Shown here: positions 61,201 to 64,000 of the stretch, one piece after another | How the letters are laid out: every line of letters starts with the position of its first letter | Numbering within the stretch: the stretch's first letter is position 1 | Origin: Motacilla alba alba | Lineage: Eukaryota > Chordata > Aves > Passeriformes > Motacillidae | Direction: 5' to 3' | NCBI RefSeq assembly: GCF_015832195.1 | Contig: NC_052045.1 | Coordinates: 3,782,001-3,846,000 of the forward strand | Length of the DNA: 64,000 nt | The notes under the pieces: model-generated | Database searches by the model: none | What the model was told of the DNA's origin: nothing | What the model saw: the letters and a program-made list of their open reading frames with translations, nothing else | Program-made: the position numbers and the translations under genes

Positions 61201-64000
61201 GCTGTGTACTGCTATGTAAGGTCTAATCCATGTCAAGCAGTGCTTTATACACACTGAATAAACACAATGAAGCAATGTTTTAATTGATTATTAAAAAGGC
61301 AGGGTTCTGGGCTGAAAGCAGTATTTAAAATCAGATTTAATCAGCTAGTTTTGTACAATTCTGAAAGGTAGTGATGCTGTACATACTGCCACTTGAGCCC
61401 TGGGGTTTTCACAGAGGTGACTGCAGGCCCAGGGGAAGGGGCTGGGGATGAAGCTATTTCTGGGTGGTTTGTGCAAATTTCCAAGGCTGTGGCCCATGCA
61501 AAACAAGCAGTGGAGCAAAATATCAATGAACACAAACCTCACCTGGAAAGGTGTTTTCCCACACAGCTTCCAGGAAAATAAAATCCCCATTTTTGCAGAG
61601 TCAATCCAGGTGCTGGGGAACCTTTGCAGCTCAGTCTCCAACAGTGAAATCTGCTCCGGCTTTTACGATGCAGAGTCTGGATTTACACTCTCTAGTATAA
61701 ATAGTGACTTCAAATCGACCTGCACTGCATCTGACAAAGGTACCCCATTTGGATGTGCAGTCTAGAGCCATAAAAAGTCTCTTTATGTGATTTGTTTAAA
61801 CCAACAATTATTAGACAGTGCAACTAAATTTTTTGAACTCAGAAAAAGTCATAAAAGTAATACTGAAAGATAAATAATTGGTAATAAATCACTCATGCAT
61901 CCAAAAAAGGTGCCTCTGACCCTCCACAGGACACTACACCTAGAGAACCACAGATTTTTTGAAGGATTGTTTGAAAGCTTGGGCAATGATTAGTCTGAAA
62001 TGAAGTCCAAAATGTAAATTCTTCTTCTTTATTGCAATAAACTTTCTCCACTGACTGTACTTCTCCGTGGTACCCCACGGATCTAATCGAAAAAGGCACT
62101 GGAAAGCAACTAGGTTTTTATTTCCTTTTTCCTTTCAATTAAACTATTACTGTTGTCCTGGAATTTAGGTAGGAAAAGCTGGCAATGTCTATTAGGTGGC
62201 AGCAAGAACAATCTTCATTAGCTTGAAGTACATGAATTATCAATCAAATGAGAAACAAGCAGAGAGCAGCTGAAAATGGCAAACTGCTATAATTACAAAT
62301 GATGTCTTGTGCATGACTGTGTCTCAAGAATTGTTACAGGATGCTGTGCAAAAAACCTCAACATTTATATCCACAGTCCAAAATAATATGGCCCATTACA
62401 GTGACATACTTTGGAGCAGAAATATAATTTTTTAAAATTCACATTGTTTCTGTTCTAGACATTGAATCTTTATTTTGTTTTATTTTAAAAAAGGATGAAT
62501 TGCCTTAGAGAACTGACAGCTTACATGAATAGTAGAGTTTTGCTTGCAAGTAACAGGAAAAAAACATGGCATAAAACTCAAGCCCCAAGTTTCTCAGAAT
62601 GCCTACTGAGAATAAATTTTATGTTTATTTGTATTTCATTTTCCTTGAACAACTGCCTTTCCCTTGGGTATTTATTAAAAGCATAAAAAAGAATGAGCCA
62701 AATTCACTTCTCAATAACATCCATTCAGCATTGTTGGAGCTTGCAAAATTGCACTAGACCAGCCAAGGGGAAAATTTCACTCACTGTTTAGTAAATATAT
62801 ATAATTTTTTTTCTGGTTGAGAAGATGTATTGTTTAATCTTTAAATTCTCTGCCTGCCCCTGCTTATCAAAGGAGAAAAAGCAGCTGTTTGGTTATAAAT
62901 CTGTGACCTCACACAGGAATAAAGTGATGTATGTGCTGGGCTGTGGGTTACTCAGGGCAGTCCTGCACCAGGCAATTCCCACTGATTGCTGAGGATTCCA
63001 GCACGGGTCCCATCTCCACAAAGCAACAGTTACATTTTCTTCTGTAGGATTGGCCTGAAGATTCCCATAAATCATCTTATCTGACCTGCACTCTCAACCC
63101 CTCAGCCTGAGGCAGTGTTGGGAGGGGAATGGTCTGAAGTGAATTTGGCCACGGGGAGGGTCTGTTCTCAGTGCAAGGCTGGAACAGCAATTTTATAGTG
63201 CATGGCAGACACATCCACTTCTGGAGATGAATCAGGGAAATCCACAAAAAAACCAACAGAGCAGAAGGGCCTGGTTGGGCTGTGACCAAAACAGAGCTGG
63301 TTCACAATGCAGCCAAGGTGTCCCCACATGTCCCTCCCATCTCCTGCCCACCAGGCTGGGCTGGGCTGCCCAGGGTTGCTCTTCACCTGCTGCTGCAGTG
63401 CCTTAAAGCTGACCTGATCCCATAAACCCCAGTTCCCATGATGCAAGATCACTTTTCCCACCATCAGCATGGGTTTTGCACAGTTTGATCTCATCTTTTT
63501 TTAACCAGAGTTTGCAGGAAAGGTCATTAAGACACAGAAACTGTGACTCCTAAATGGAGCACGTGGCCAAGAGCAGGGGTTAGTGCTTCTGATCCACTGC
63601 TAGCCACGAAACTGCAGTTTATAACTTTGGGAGTAGAAAAATGATGCCTTTAAGATCTAAGCCGACGTTTTCAGGAGTCTCGTGGATTGTCTTTACTGCC
63701 AGCACAAGAACCCCCCCAAATCCAGCAGCGAGTAATGTGACCATTGCCCTTGGCAGCACCATTAAACTGGGCAGTGAACTACTTCAAATAACTGTGAGTG
63801 TTAAACATTAGTTCTGCCTTAAGTAGGTTGATTTTAACAGTCAAATGTGCACTGCAGTCTATGTGAACATTAAAAGCACCTTTCAAACTTAATTTTACAG
63901 AAATGTTAACGACCAGAACAAACTATTGAAGGCGAAGAAGAAAAGTAATTATTTCAACAGATGAAAGGAAACAGTAAATTAACACTCTTGTTTTAAAAGG

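Larger units (their letters stand above)
36945..64000 (-). other. DACH2: DACH2 gene, 3' part (gene span within window)
   Basis: Five coding segments on the minus strand join in frame with consistent phases (0, 1, 1, 1) and AG/GT splice borders, followed by a 3' UTR. The protein is the C-terminal part of a Dachshund family member, a nuclear transcriptional cofactor of the PAX-SIX-EYA-DACH network active in eye, limb and muscle development. The part seen is Dachbox-C and the coiled coil, the region known in the family for EYA and other protein interactions. Choice of DACH2 over DACH1 rests on recalled family differences: EEV and IPIMK before the Dachbox-C, an IQQEKKEL helix, AELQSR, EFESKRREQVEQALKQAT, and a GIPDMEIE segment. 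The DNA-binding Dachbox-N and the promoter are beyond the right edge. The low boundary is the approximate cleavage site. Confidence 0.92.
50868..64000 (-). other. DACH2: DACH2 intron, at least 13.1 kb, continuing past the window
   Basis: The intron must be phase 1, because the exon to its left begins with two bases of a split codon. I searched the minus strand for the expected Ser/Pro-rich linker exons of DACH2 (the SPSPAPSLEE and SSSVSSSP type) and found none, so the next exon lies beyond 64000. The intron contains a CR1 copy (55632-56146), a hairpin (58260-58291) and GC-richer patches near 58970-59330 and 60330-60500. The open frame at 60206-60718 (170 codons, minus) is not recognised and has no splice support. 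Confidence 0.75.

Noticed and set aside
1..64000. CRISPR arrays, operons, rRNA or tRNA genes
   Set aside because: No spaced direct repeats, Shine-Dalgarno-led gene clusters or cloverleaf-capable tRNA sequences were recognised. The only tandem array (15.3-16.0 kb) is a head-to-tail minisatellite without spacers.

Overview
The window is vertebrate nuclear DNA, most likely from a bird and possibly a passerine. It has isolated exons with GT-AG introns, long AT-rich non-coding stretches and few interspersed repeats. Its recognisable transposons are 5'-truncated CR1 LINE copies whose 3' ends resemble avian CR1. No prokaryotic, viral or organellar gene organisation is visible.

Only one gene can be supported: the 3' part of a Dachshund-family transcriptional cofactor, best matched to DACH2, on the minus strand. 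Five coding segments were read with matching splice sites and phases: 50867-50722, 50195-50048, 48682-48539, 45513-45448 and 37960-37923. Joined in order, they encode the C-terminal Dachbox-C and coiled-coil region and end in a short tail finishing IKPTIMY. A 3' UTR of about 1 kb follows to a candidate AATAAA at 36971-36966. The upstream exons, including the N-terminal DNA-binding Dachbox-N, lie beyond the right edge, so the intron entering from the right is at least 13.1 kb long.

Layout: 1-36.9 kb is downstream intergenic DNA with no gene I can support. It contains a decayed CR1 piece (about 12.5 kb), a 51-bp minisatellite (15.29-16.02 kb), a GT-rich repeat (23.4 kb), a CR1 fragment (23.7 kb), a G-rich tract (24.06 kb) and a 55-bp TA microsatellite (34.1 kb). 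From 36.9 kb to 64 kb is DACH2: 3' UTR, exons and introns. The introns hold a G-quadruplex-like tract (43.67 kb), a near-palindrome with an octamer motif (47.0 kb) and a 0.5-kb CR1 (55.6-56.1 kb).

No new multi-gene system was found. The points most worth a second look are the 51-bp minisatellite, whose period is a multiple of three and which keeps reading frames open on both strands; the DACH1-like C-terminal tail of this DACH2; and the octamer-containing dyad in a DACH2 intron.
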